64,000 nucleotides of DNA, from the NCBI RefSeq assembly GCF_016917355.1, contig NZ_CP070304.1:2356001-2420000 (forward strand), read 5' to 3'. The position numbers and the translations under genes were made by a program. The notes under the pieces were generated by a model. That model ran no database searches. It saw nothing but the letters and a program-made list of their open reading frames with translations, and was not told where the DNA came from. This stretch comes from Glaciimonas sp. PAMC28666 (GTDB lineage: Bacteria; Pseudomonadota; Gammaproteobacteria; Burkholderiales; Burkholderiaceae_D). Below, piece after piece: positions 30,088-39,183 of this stretch; the first letter of the stretch is position 1, and every line of letters starts with the position of its first letter.

Positions 30088-30627
30088 TTATTTCGTCTTT
30101 GGCTGGATGACTGCTTTGATGCGACCTGCGCCAGGTTGACTGGTGCCGGAAACATCGTTATTGACCGAGTAGAACTCGACCCGACTATCGTAGGAGATGA
30201 ATTCACCGTTCACAACATCGGTCACTTTGGAGCCTTCCAGGCGGCGCATTTGCGCCTTGGAAAATAATTTAACGATTTCGGTTTTATCATCGTACTCAAT
30301 CCGTTCCGCTTGCCCTTCAATCCACAAGTCAGGACCGCCGTCGCGTTTTTGACGGAACGTCGCCAGACCGCCGGGCGGCGCATACAAGGTGGCAAATTGA
30401 TAGCCTGACGGATCGGTGGTCACCACCACTTTGTCGGCCTTCATGATCAAAGTGCCACGCGTCAATATCACTTTTCCGGTAAAGATCTTGACCTGTTTTA
30501 CGTCATCGAGCGTGAACTGGTTTGCTTCTACATTGGACGGTTTGTCGGCATCCGCTTTCTCCGCACGGGCGCCCGACATACATGCCAGTTGCAGTGCGAG
30601 TAGCGTCAAAAATAGAATACGTTTCAT
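30088..30627 (-). CDS. lptA: LPS transport periplasmic protein LptA
   Basis: A 179-residue periplasmic bridge protein of the OstA beta-jellyroll fold. There is a signal peptide (residues 1 to about 25, ending in SGARA). The core has [34 protein letters not shown], the usual family opening, and [18 protein letters not shown]. The start is the ATG giving [10 protein letters not shown]; an upstream frame adds residues with no signal-peptide logic. It lies between lptC (82 bases away) and lptB (1 base). Confidence 0.94.
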   Translation of the reverse strand: MKRILFLTLLALQLACMSGARAEKADADKPSNVEANQFTLDDVKQVKIFTGKVILTRGTLIMKADKVVVTTDPSGYQFATLYAPPGGLATFRQKRDGGPDLWIEGQAERIEYDDKTEIVKLFSKAQMRRLEGSKVTDVVNGEFISYDSRVEFYSVNNDVSGTSQPGAGRIKAVIQPKTK

Positions 30628-30709
30628 AAAGAATCCTGAAAAAGGATGAGAGCACCGATAGCCCCGACGGCCTGGTTGCAAAATATGGATCATCCGATAG
30701 TCATGTGGT

Positions 30710-31312
30710 TTATTGAGGTCTGCGCGGTGTCGCGCGATAAGTGCCATGGACATCGCCCAGCAGGCGTAATTGCATGGTTGCATTGTTGGCATACATACCG
30801 ACGCCCGTCATTTTCGACTGGTCAATGGTGATTTCAACCGCCTTATCACTTGTCATGATGTCATCGTCTGGCAGCAACTGAAGATATTCCGATTGCAAAT
30901 GAAATTTCGAGGAAGTCGGCGTTGCTGATCGATCTGCATTGACGTTGCCATACATGTTGACTTTGCTGTTGTTGTCTTCAATCTTGGCCGTGTTTGAATG
31001 CAATGTCATCGGTGGCTGTTGTTTATCCAGACTGCGTATAACGGGAAGAATGACGTCGAACGAATCGTCGCCGGGGTTATGCGTCAAGCGTTGGCCGGAG
31101 ACGTTGTAACGTGGCTGGCCGTTTAGCGCGAGTTGCACATAGTTAAAATTTTCGACGTAATAATCCGGCGTTACACGCGGCGCAGAGGGGAGCCGTTTTT
31201 CGGTGTTTTTACGCATCATTTCCATGACCCAGAAGCTGCCGAGCGTGAGCGCAACACACAGCGTTAGCAGCAGCATGAAACGGAAACGAAAGGTTGAGCG
31301 CAGGTTTTTCAT
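30710..31312 (-). CDS. lptC: LPS export system protein LptC
   Basis: A 200-residue bitopic inner-membrane protein with one N-terminal helix (about residues 10-34) and a periplasmic jellyroll that passes LPS from LptBFG to LptA. Motifs seen are PDYYVENFNYVQLALNG, YNVSGQRLTHNPGDDSF and the YGNVNADRS strand. It starts 7 bases after kdsC ends, indicating an operon. Confidence 0.93.
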   Translation of the reverse strand: MKNLRSTFRFRFMLLLTLCVALTLGSFWVMEMMRKNTEKRLPSAPRVTPDYYVENFNYVQLALNGQPRYNVSGQRLTHNPGDDSFDVILPVIRSLDKQQPPMTLHSNTAKIEDNNSKVNMYGNVNADRSATPTSSKFHLQSEYLQLLPDDDIMTSDKAVEITIDQSKMTGVGMYANNATMQLRLLGDVHGTYRATPRRPQ

Positions 31313-31319
31313 ACTGGCT

Positions 31320-31886
31320 CTATAGCGCAGGAACGTCGGTCAGATAGTGCGCCAGTGCGGCGTCGTATTTCCCTTGCGCACGCAAAATCAAATCGCAGAC
31401 TTCACGCACCGCGCCGAAGCCACCGCTGACCTGTGTAACGTAATGGACGCGTGACTTTACCTCCTGATGACCGTTGGGAACGCTCACAGCCAGACAGGCA
31501 CGCGACAAAATAGGTAGATCAATAATGTCATCGCCGATAAAACCGCACACATCTGCAGTCAGGTTGGTATCCGCCAACAATGACGCAAAGGCGACATTTT
31601 TGTTATGCACGCCTTGATAGACGTGCGTAATGCCGAGATCGCTGGCACGACGGCTGACAATTGGCGATGTCCGTGCGCTGATGATCGCCGTGATGATTCC
31701 CGCTTGTTGCAGCAATTTAATGCCGAGTCCATCCAGGACATTGAAGCGCTTCAATGCTTCCCCGTCTGCCCCGAACAACAAGCCGCCATCGGTCAACACA
31801 CCGTCGACGTCAAAAATCATCATTTTGACTTGTGCCGCACGCGCCAGAACGTCGGACGGCACATTAATATTGGGGTTGCTGATCAT
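31320..31886 (-). CDS. kdsC: 3-deoxy-D-manno-octulosonate 8-phosphate phosphatase
   Basis: A 188-residue HAD phosphatase that makes Kdo from Kdo-8-phosphate. Motif I is MIFDVDGVLTDG, motif II the IISAR threonine/serine region, motif IV GDDIIDLPIL. It has no cap domain, as expected for the tetrameric C0 family. The start is the ATG that overlaps the kdsD stop (TGATG); a TTG one codon earlier is in frame but weaker. It acts just after KdsA in the LPS core pathway. Confidence 0.95.
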   Translation of the reverse strand: MISNPNINVPSDVLARAAQVKMMIFDVDGVLTDGGLLFGADGEALKRFNVLDGLGIKLLQQAGIITAIISARTSPIVSRRASDLGITHVYQGVHNKNVAFASLLADTNLTADVCGFIGDDIIDLPILSRACLAVSVPNGHQEVKSRVHYVTQVSGGFGAVREVCDLILRAQGKYDAALAHYLTDVPAL

Positions 31887-32917
31887 CAAATCACCTTGGC
31901 ACGGGTCAGGTCATGGATATGCAGGGCACCGACCAGTTTGCCTTCGGCGTCCGCCACCAGCAACTGATTGATCCTGAACTCCTCCATGATTTGTACAGCA
32001 TCAACCGCCAATTGGTCCGGCCCCACAGTGCGCGGGTTGGCATGCATGACATCAGCGATGGTCAACTTGGAAAAGTCTTGTACATGTTCTATCAAGCGTC
32101 GCAGATCACCGTCGGTAAACACGCCAACGGGATGAAACTGCGCATTCACGATCGCCGTCATCGCAATGCCTTTGCGGGTTATTTCGAGCAATGCTGCCGA
32201 TAACGACACCTCCGCCGTGACGGCCGGAATATCGGCTCCGCTACGCATCACATCGCGCACGTGGGTAAGCAAGCGACGACCGAGTGCACCGCCAGGATGC
32301 GAGCGCGCAAAATCCTCTTCACGAAAACCGCGTGCATCCAACAATGCCACCGCCAGTGCGTCGCCCAGCGCCAGAGTCGCGGTGGTGCTCGCGGTCGGTG
32401 CCAGATTCAGGGTACAGGCTTCCTGTTCAACTTTAACGTTGAGATGAACTGTTGCCAATTGTGCAAGTGAGGAATCGTCGTTGCCGGTCATCGCAATTAA
32501 TGTTGCGCCCATGCGTTTCACGATCGGCACTATCGCCATTAACTCAGCGGTTTCGCCGGAGTTTGAAATAGCGATAAAGGCATCATTTTCAGTCACCATG
32601 CCGAGATCGCCATGGGCGGCTTCAGCAGGATGAATAAATAAAGCGGGCGTGCCGGTCGACGCTAGCGTCGAGGCAATTTTTCGGGCGATATGGCCGGACT
32701 TACCGATCCCGGACACGACAACCCGCCCGGAACAATTCAGCAACAATGCCACCGCACGGGCAAAAGGGGCATCCGCAGCTGGTGTAATGCCGTCGGACAG
32801 TCGGTTTTTTAGGGCGATGATCGCATCAGCTTCAATTTGCAGTGTTTGACATGCAAGTTCAAGGGCGCGGCTGGCATTAAAAGAATTTGGCAAGATTTTG
32901 GTATTGGATACACTCAT
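31886..32917 (-). CDS. kdsD: Arabinose-5-phosphate isomerase
   Basis: A 343-residue enzyme turning ribulose-5-phosphate into arabinose-5-phosphate, the Kdo precursor. The N-terminal SIS domain has GRVVVSGIGKSGHIARKIASTLASTGTPA and ISNSGET; the C-terminal half has two CBS domains (about residues 210-270 and 280-343). The ATG giving MSVSNTKIL is chosen. A longer frame adds 32 residues that are not family-like. A TATACT -10 element lies at 32924-32929 on the minus strand, so close that the transcript may have almost no leader. Confidence 0.94.
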   Translation of the reverse strand: MSVSNTKILPNSFNASRALELACQTLQIEADAIIALKNRLSDGITPAADAPFARAVALLLNCSGRVVVSGIGKSGHIARKIASTLASTGTPALFIHPAEAAHGDLGMVTENDAFIAISNSGETAELMAIVPIVKRMGATLIAMTGNDDSSLAQLATVHLNVKVEQEACTLNLAPTASTTATLALGDALAVALLDARGFREEDFARSHPGGALGRRLLTHVRDVMRSGADIPAVTAEVSLSAALLEITRKGIAMTAIVNAQFHPVGVFTDGDLRRLIEHVQDFSKLTIADVMHANPRTVGPDQLAVDAVQIMEEFRINQLLVADAEGKLVGALHIHDLTRAKVI

Positions 32918-32980
32918 CTCGAAAGTATAAACGAATTCCCAAAGCAAAAAACTTGCCAGTGCCATTCTGGTGCAATTAAT

Positions 32981-33025
32981 ATCGACATACAACACAATCG
33001 ACATACAACACAATCGACATTCAAC
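32981..33025. repeat. 16-bp tandem repeat, about 2.8 copies
   Basis: Two perfect units atcgacatacaacaca are followed by a partial third. The array is in the 480-base gap between kdsD and the subtilase-like gene. Confidence 0.85.
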
Positions 33026-33090
33026 CCTGTCGCAGGACCACGAAAGTCTTCTGAGACGTTTGCATTGTCAATTTAATAATTTTTGTCGAA

Positions 33091-33122
33091 GTGCGCATGG
33101 GCTAACGTGCGCATGGGTTAGT
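33091..33122. repeat. 16-bp direct repeat, two copies
   Basis: Two abutting copies of gtgcgcatgggctaac, the second with small changes. It is in the same gap as the array at 32981 but unrelated in sequence. The rest of the gap shows no clear gene. Confidence 0.75.
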
Positions 33123-33397
33123 CAGCCGAGCTGATAAGTCTGGTATCGATGCGAAGGCTTTTGCAAGCCGGCCCAACCCGTCCCAGCGCGGCGACGAGCG
33201 GCATAGCTTGTAGCCTCTTGTAGCGCACTATTTATCTGGGCATGGCTATAAAGGTGAATGGACAAACTTCCACCGAAAACCATCGGGCGCTTTCAGCTAT
33301 TTCTGATCGGCGAGTCTTTGAGTCGGCTCGCCAAGACCTGTCACCCCAGTCAGGCCAGCCAACCGCGTTCATTCCGATATCGGAAGTCGTCACCGTT

Positions 33398-35419
33398 TTA
33401 GTAAGGCGTCACCACCGGTGGCTTAACACCTTCCCGTTCCTTGACCATCAGGTTTTGCTGTGCGCTCGCTTCACGCTGAGCGGTTTGACTTCCTGCAATC
33501 ACCGTGATTTGATATAGGCCGATTGCCAACCCTGACAGATTCAATTCCTGCTCTTTACCTTGCAAAACCTCGTTACCGGCGGCATCCAGCACCTTCCAGC
33601 TATAAGGACCATTAAAGTTCGCTTGTGCTTTCAGGCTGGCACTTTCTCCTTCCGCTATCGATGTTGCGCCCGCTATTGTCACGGCGGGGGCGACGATCGT
33701 CACCTTGATGACGGCACTGCTTTGGTCACCACTCTTGTTGGTCACGGTAAGTTGATAGGTATTCTCGCCAATGTCATTTTTACTCGCAAGGACGCTTGCA
33801 ATTGGTTTATCGCTGTCAATCAGACGAGCGGACCCGCTCATTTGCTTCCAGACATACTTCACCGCGCCCTTACTTTGGCTGCCATCCAACGGAAAGGCAA
33901 CGCCACCTCTGGTCGGTCCCACAGCATTGTCAATATCGGTGCCGACAATCGCTTCCGGCGGGATTGGTGGTTTCGACTCATCGAATAACCTCTCGACCAC
34001 AGCTACCACGTCGGGTTGCATACCGATTGGACGGGCTGCATCCGGGAAAGGGAGCGGGTGCCCCGTCTCGACTAACAACTTACGCATTTTTTTAGGTGGA
34101 ATAGCGCCTAATCCATTGGCAAAGGCAATACTTTGGATTTGCGCAACAGCGCCCGCAATGATCGGATTAGCAGAGGATGTACCGCCGAACTCATTCGTAT
34201 ACGTATCATCGGCGCAATCTACGCCATCGCAAAAGGTAGTGGTGACATTCCAGCCCCAACTAAACAGATCAACCCGACTACCATATTCTGAGTAGCCAGC
34301 TTTGGTACCAGAGGCGGGGTCCGCCCCGCCGGCATAAATCGCGCCACTGTCGAATTTATTCCGATCATATTGGCCTTCAAAAAAAGGATGATCCAGATTG
34401 ACATTTCCATTCGCCGCAGCAATAACAACGTGCACGCCTTTTTCTTCTGTTAAGTAAGCAATTTCATCCGCAACCGAATGAACGGACTCAACCGGTAAGT
34501 AGCAGTGGCTGGTATCTGGCTTGTCACATACCTCCGGCGGCAATGCAGGGGGCCAAAACTGTATGCCGACCTGAACAACGTCACCCGGTTGTAAATGTTG
34601 CGCAAGCGAAAATAAACTTCCTTCGCCCGGTTGAGAAAATTTGCTATAGCCTGCCTGTGCTTTCGGAACAAATCCTGTGGTGCCGAAGCCATTATCTTTG
34701 GAAAACATAATTCCAGCGCTAGCGGTGTCGTGATCGTCAGGAGTGCGATAGTCGGTTTCGCCATGTATCAGGAACGGGCGTGGCAAATCAACGTGATCGT
34801 ATGACCAATGACTCCATTCAGTCGAGATTACACGGGCGTATTCACCATCACCGCCAGCGTAACTGCGCGCGGCAATAGAATTTAAACCACCGAGTTCATA
34901 CCCGGCTTCAGGGGTCGCACTGTGTTTATAGTGCTGAAGCGAGGTGTAATCAGGAAAATCTGACCGCTCGCCGAGTATTTTTCCCGTGTTCTTTTTTTCC
35001 GACCGTACTACCGAAATAAGCTCGTCCTGCTTGACGATCACCGGGGTAATCTGAACCGACTCAACCAGCGCATTCGTTTTTAATTCTGTCAGCATTTCCT
35101 GTACTGCAGCGGGCGATTTGTTGCTGGTGTCGATTGTGTAATAACGCGTCAGATTATGCCGCTCCATCGCAGCGATATCGTCCTTGGAATAGGTCATCGG
35201 CGCAGGAAAAATAGGCTCAAGTCGCAACGCAGTTTGCTCTAGCTGAGCCAGCGCGGCGGCCGTATTTTCCGGCAATTGCTGGTTCGACTCCAATGCCGAA
35301 AGTGTGCTGCGTAACAGCACCGTAATGCTGGTGGATTGGGCTTCTTTTGCCTGCAGAGGTAGGGAGAACAGCGCGCCTATCGTGGCGCACAACAATAATT
35401 TGGTGAGCGTGGGTTTCAT
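33398..35419 (-). CDS. Exported subtilase-like (S8) protein with PKD-like C-terminus
   Basis: A 673-residue secreted protein. A signal peptide covers residues 1 to about 24 (LPLQAKEA). A propeptide-like region reaches about 180. The subtilisin-like domain is about 185-450. His 230 (DDHDTAS) and Ser 415 (FGGTSSANPIIAG) align with the S8 triad, and Asn 337 with the oxyanion position. The catalytic Asp position reads VISTEW, with Ser 199 where Asp is expected and Glu 201 close by. Two Ig/PKD-like domains follow (about 490-580 and 590-665). It has no operon partner, and its neighbours kdsD and kefB are usually adjacent in relatives as far as I know. Activity is uncertain. Confidence 0.8.
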   Translation of the reverse strand: MKPTLTKLLLCATIGALFSLPLQAKEAQSTSITVLLRSTLSALESNQQLPENTAAALAQLEQTALRLEPIFPAPMTYSKDDIAAMERHNLTRYYTIDTSNKSPAAVQEMLTELKTNALVESVQITPVIVKQDELISVVRSEKKNTGKILGERSDFPDYTSLQHYKHSATPEAGYELGGLNSIAARSYAGGDGEYARVISTEWSHWSYDHVDLPRPFLIHGETDYRTPDDHDTASAGIMFSKDNGFGTTGFVPKAQAGYSKFSQPGEGSLFSLAQHLQPGDVVQVGIQFWPPALPPEVCDKPDTSHCYLPVESVHSVADEIAYLTEEKGVHVVIAAANGNVNLDHPFFEGQYDRNKFDSGAIYAGGADPASGTKAGYSEYGSRVDLFSWGWNVTTTFCDGVDCADDTYTNEFGGTSSANPIIAGAVAQIQSIAFANGLGAIPPKKMRKLLVETGHPLPFPDAARPIGMQPDVVAVVERLFDESKPPIPPEAIVGTDIDNAVGPTRGGVAFPLDGSQSKGAVKYVWKQMSGSARLIDSDKPIASVLASKNDIGENTYQLTVTNKSGDQSSAVIKVTIVAPAVTIAGATSIAEGESASLKAQANFNGPYSWKVLDAAGNEVLQGKEQELNLSGLAIGLYQITVIAGSQTAQREASAQQNLMVKEREGVKPPVVTPY

Positions 35420-35472
35420 GATGGTGACAATCTTCAATGATGGGTTGTTAGCAATAGCGTTCAGCGTAGCGG

Positions 35473-35496
35473 CGCATAGGCGCATAGGCGCATAGG
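35473..35496. repeat. 8-bp tandem repeat, three copies
   Basis: Three perfect units cgcatagg lie 54 bases upstream of the subtilase-like gene start (minus strand). The remaining 560 bases up to the Kef gene show no gene. Confidence 0.8.
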
Positions 35497-35967
35497 CACA
35501 TCGACGCACGATTTGCGTGACTGGTTAAAAAATCGATGAGATATTGGTCAGCCGCCCAAAGTGACTGAACGGGTGTTTAAACTTCTCGCTGCGGTGGTGC
35601 ATAGCAAGTCTTCGACCGAGAAAGAGCGCATCTAAGAGTCAATCAATTATCAGTTTATGTAGCGGTGCGGGGTAGAGGAAAAACGCCGTTGGTCACCAAG
35701 AGAACGTCTGTTTTTTAGCGAGAAAAATCTTATGTGCCCACGCTTCCGACATCGGAATGGGACAATTGCGAGCAGAGCGAATGCGGCCGCTTAAAAGTTT
35801 CATTTTAAAAAAATGCACGGACGCGTTGCGCCGCTTGCCTGTTGAAAGTGTTGGAAGAGCGAGGGACAGCGCAGCAGAAGTAAAAGAGAGCTAACAATTT
35901 TCTATTGATTTTTGAGGTATAAATGGTGCCCACAAGCTAAAATTTGTCCGTTCTATCAGGACGCCAT

Positions 35968-35976
35968 TGGTATAGT
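35968..35976 (+). promoter_or_regulatory. Possible extended -10 promoter of the Kef-type gene
   Basis: TGGTATAGT (TG-N-TATAGT) lies 80 bases before the start. No good -35 is visible, which is acceptable for an extended -10 promoter. Tentative. Confidence 0.35.
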
Positions 35977-36055
35977 AATGACATCGCGTTGGTGCTCTCA
36001 GGGCCGTGAAGACATTTCATTGTTAAATTGTTAATCAACCAAGAACTGAGCAAGC

Positions 36056-38044
36056 ATGCTTTCTGGATTAGAACTCACGATTTTGTTACTTGGCTCGGCC
36101 GTCCTGGGAGTCGTGGCTTTTCGCATGTTCCATTTGCCCCCGATGTTGGGCTACCTCACGGTTGGCATACTCATCGGTCCGCACGCTCTAGGGTTTGCCG
36201 ATGACAATGAGACCACGCATACACTGGCGGAATTTGGCGTCGTGTTTTTGATGTTCTCGATTGGTTTGGAGTTTTCGTTATCCAAACTCTCGGCGATGCG
36301 AAAGATCGTGTTTGGACTTGGCATGGCGCAGGTCCTGCTGACCATCGGCGCGACCATGTTATTTGGTTGGATTGTCGCCTTCACTCTGCCGCAATTAACT
36401 AACATCAGCTGGCAGGCAGCCTTCGCGCTCGGCGCGGCGCTGACCATGTCATCCACCGCGATTGTGTCAAAACTTCTCACTGAACGGCTCGAACTGGAAA
36501 CGGAACACGGTCGGCGCATTATCGGGGTCTTGCTGTTTCAGGATCTGGCACTGGTGCCGTTGTTGATCATCGTTCCCGCATTAGCAAAAAATTCCGGTGA
36601 CCTGGCCGCAACGCTCGGATGGGCCAGCGCCAAAGCAGTCATCGTGCTCGTATTATTGCTATTCATTGGCCAAAAACTGATGCGCGGATGGTTCCAGATC
36701 GTTGTCAGACGGCGCTCGCAAGAATTGTTCATGCTCAACTTGCTGCTGATTACCCTGGGCGCGGCCTGGATCACAGAGCGTGCGGGTTTGTCGATGGCGT
36801 TGGGCGCTTTTATCGCAGGCATGCTGATCTCCGAGACCGAATACAAACATCAGGTAGAGGAAGATATCAAATCCTTCCGCGATGTCTTGCTCGGTCTGTT
36901 TTTTATCACCATCGGCATGTTGCTCAACGTGCGGCTGGTGATTGAACACTGGTGGCTGGTATTGCTATTACTGTCTGGCCCCGTGCTCCTTAAATTCGGC
37001 CTGATTGCAGCACTGGCAAAAGTGTTCGGCTCCAGCACTGGCGTCGCGCTGCGCACCGGACTGGCGTTGGCGCAGGCGGGAGAATTCGGTTTTGTGCTGC
37101 TGAGTCAGGCTGGGGGCTTGCATCTGATGGACCCGTTGCTAATCCAGTTAATCCTCGCTTCAATGGTCTTGTCGATGCTGGTCGCCCCGTTTATTCTCAA
37201 CAAATCCGACGTCATCGTCATGAAGCTTTCCGCCAACGAATGGATGATGCAATCGCTGGCGCTGACCCAGTTGGCGACGCGCACCATGGCGACCAAAAAA
37301 CACGTCATCATCGCCGGTTTCGGTCGCAGTGGGCAAAGTCTCGCAACCTTGCTGGAAGAAGAGGGCATCGGCTATCACGCGCTCGATCTCGATCCGGATC
37401 GGGTGATCGAAGCACGCGGTGCCGGTGCACAAGTGTCTTACGGCGATGCATCCCGCCGCGAAAGTCTGGTCGCTGCCGGTATTCATCGTGCCGCGGCACT
37501 CGTCATCACCTATGCCAGCACCCCATCAGCGTTGCGGGTGCTGCATCACGTGCATGAACTGGCACCCGAGTTACCCGTCATTGTGCGCAGTTACGACGAT
37601 ACGGATCTCGATAAGTTGCGCGCCGCCGGTGCCGCCGAAGTCGTGCCCGAGGCCTTGGAAGGCAGTTTGATGCTGGCCTCGCATGCGTTGGTGATGCTCG
37701 GTGTTCCCTTGCGGCGGGTGGTGCATCGGGTACAAGCCTCACGCGATGAACGCTACGCTTCACTGCGTGGTTATTTCCACGGCGTGGGTGACGCCAATGA
37801 TATCGAAGATTATCTACAGGAAAGATTGCATTCCGTGACCTTGCTGGAAGGCGCGAAAGCAGTAGGGCGCTCATTAGCTGCACTCGATCTGGCTAGATTT
37901 GGCGCAGAAATCAGCAGCGTGCGCCGTGGCAAGGGGCGTCTAAGCATTACGCCGGAGACCGTTCTGCAAAGTGGCGACATCATCATTTTGCGCGGCGCAG
38001 CCGAAGGCATTGCCAAGGCCGAAGAGCGTCTGTTCACCGGATAA
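36056..38044 (+). CDS. kefB: Kef-type potassium/proton antiporter with RCK domains (CPA2)
   Basis: A 662-residue inner-membrane antiporter. About twelve helices fill residues 1-385, including the GLEFSLSKL and the LFQDLALVPLL segments of the CPA2 fold. From about residue 413 an RCK/TrkA-N domain starts with HVIIAGFGRSGQS (Rossmann glycine motif). A TrkA-C domain occupies about 570-660. The E. coli KefB/KefC proteins are glutathione-gated and about 600-620 residues. No ancillary kefF/kefG is present, so glutathione gating is not assured. Its usual neighbour kdsD lies beyond the subtilase-like gene. Confidence 0.9.
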   Translation: MLSGLELTILLLGSAVLGVVAFRMFHLPPMLGYLTVGILIGPHALGFADDNETTHTLAEFGVVFLMFSIGLEFSLSKLSAMRKIVFGLGMAQVLLTIGATMLFGWIVAFTLPQLTNISWQAAFALGAALTMSSTAIVSKLLTERLELETEHGRRIIGVLLFQDLALVPLLIIVPALAKNSGDLAATLGWASAKAVIVLVLLLFIGQKLMRGWFQIVVRRRSQELFMLNLLLITLGAAWITERAGLSMALGAFIAGMLISETEYKHQVEEDIKSFRDVLLGLFFITIGMLLNVRLVIEHWWLVLLLLSGPVLLKFGLIAALAKVFGSSTGVALRTGLALAQAGEFGFVLLSQAGGLHLMDPLLIQLILASMVLSMLVAPFILNKSDVIVMKLSANEWMMQSLALTQLATRTMATKKHVIIAGFGRSGQSLATLLEEEGIGYHALDLDPDRVIEARGAGAQVSYGDASRRESLVAAGIHRAAALVITYASTPSALRVLHHVHELAPELPVIVRSYDDTDLDKLRAAGAAEVVPEALEGSLMLASHALVMLGVPLRRVVHRVQASRDERYASLRGYFHGVGDANDIEDYLQERLHSVTLLEGAKAVGRSLAALDLARFGAEISSVRRGKGRLSITPETVLQSGDIIILRGAAEGIAKAEERLFTG

Positions 38045-38157
38045 CCGGACGCCGTTCTTGAAACAGTTGAATCCGTCGTCGATACTTCGTCGTATACACA
38101 TCTTAACCAGGAATGCATGATTGAGAACGAATCGACAATATTACGGGGGTTTGGGCC

Positions 38158-39093
38158 ATGGTTGTTTTGTCAAAAGTTGTACTCGTTTGCTGCGTGGTCG
38201 TGCTGGCGTTAGCCGCCACGGTGGCTTGTTCGCCGCTGACCGCCATCAACGCGCTCACCACCGACAGCACCTACAATAAAACCAGTAACGTGGTCTACGG
38301 ACCGCAAGACCGCAATCAATTAGATATTTACACCCCTAAAAACTTGCATGCCGCGGCACCGGTGGTAGTGTTTTTTTATGGCGGTAGCTGGAGCAGCGGT
38401 GCGCGTGGCGATTACGCCTTCGTCGGAGAAGCGCTGGCTTCCCGCGGCATCGTCGCCGTCATCGCCGACTATCGGTTGTATCCCGAAGTCCGTTATCCCA
38501 CTTTCCTTGAAGACGGCGCGCGCGCAGTCGCCTGGACCGTCAAAGACATCGCGAAATATGGCGGCGATCCCGAACGACTCTATGTAATGGGCCACAGCTC
38601 CGGAGCCTACAACGCCGCCATGATCGCGCTTGATCCGCGCTGGCTTGCAGAAGTTAATCTGACGCCAGCGGTGTTCCGAGGATGGATCGGGCTGGCCGGT
38701 CCCTACGATTTTCTGCCGATTGAAAATCGCGGCGTGCGACCGGTCTTTTTCTTCCCCAATTCACCGATTGATTCACAGCCGATCAACCACGTTTCCGCAC
38801 TCGCGCCGCCGACCTTATTAATCGCCGCCAACAAGGATAATCTGGTCAATCCGGTCCGCAACACCGGTGGCCTGGCAGCAGCGCTGCGCACAGCCCATGT
38901 GCCGGTCACGGAAGATTATTTTGATCATGTGGGTCACGCTACGCTGGTCGGTGCCATCTCGCGTCCGCTGCGGGGTTTGGCACCGGTGTTGGACACGGTG
39001 GTTCGCTTCATTCAATCGGATGCCGGACGCAATGCCGCACCAACGACACCGCAACCGGAGAAGCAAAAAACGGTTGTTCTCAACAACGAATGA
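38158..39093 (+). CDS. Alpha/beta hydrolase (BD-FAE/HSL-like esterase), probable lipoprotein
   Basis: A 311-residue hydrolase with an N-terminal hydrophobic segment ending in a lipobox-like LAATVACS (Cys about 24), so it is probably membrane-anchored in the periplasm. The oxyanion motif is FFYGGSW (in place of HGGxW), the nucleophile elbow GHSSGAYN (Ser about 147), and the acid and base are suggested by NKDNLVNP and HVGHATLVG. The substrate is unknown; carboxylesterases of this type act on acylated sugars or small esters. A low-complexity tail (PTTPQPEKQK) ends the protein. It follows the Kef-type gene by 113 bases. Confidence 0.85.
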   Translation: MVVLSKVVLVCCVVVLALAATVACSPLTAINALTTDSTYNKTSNVVYGPQDRNQLDIYTPKNLHAAAPVVVFFYGGSWSSGARGDYAFVGEALASRGIVAVIADYRLYPEVRYPTFLEDGARAVAWTVKDIAKYGGDPERLYVMGHSSGAYNAAMIALDPRWLAEVNLTPAVFRGWIGLAGPYDFLPIENRGVRPVFFFPNSPIDSQPINHVSALAPPTLLIAANKDNLVNPVRNTGGLAAALRTAHVPVTEDYFDHVGHATLVGAISRPLRGLAPVLDTVVRFIQSDAGRNAAPTTPQPEKQKTVVLNNE

Positions 39094-39103
39094 GTCGGCT
39101 AAA

Positions 39104-39147
39104 TTCAACTGAGTTTCAACCGAGTTTCAACGCAATATCAACTGAAT
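39104..39147. repeat. Degenerate 11-bp tandem repeat, four copies
   Basis: Units resemble ttcaactgagt. It fills half of the 90-base space between the esterase and the PhyH-like gene, which are convergent, where a terminator would be expected. Confidence 0.75.
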
Positions 39148-39183
39148 TCCATCCCTGAAACAAACCGTTTAGAAACAATCCGT

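Noticed and set aside
33242-33517. Plus-strand frame beginning MAIKVNGQT, reminiscent of 2Fe-2S protein N-termini
   Set aside because: The likeness stops after nine residues, no cysteine motif follows, and it runs into the subtilase-like gene on the other strand.
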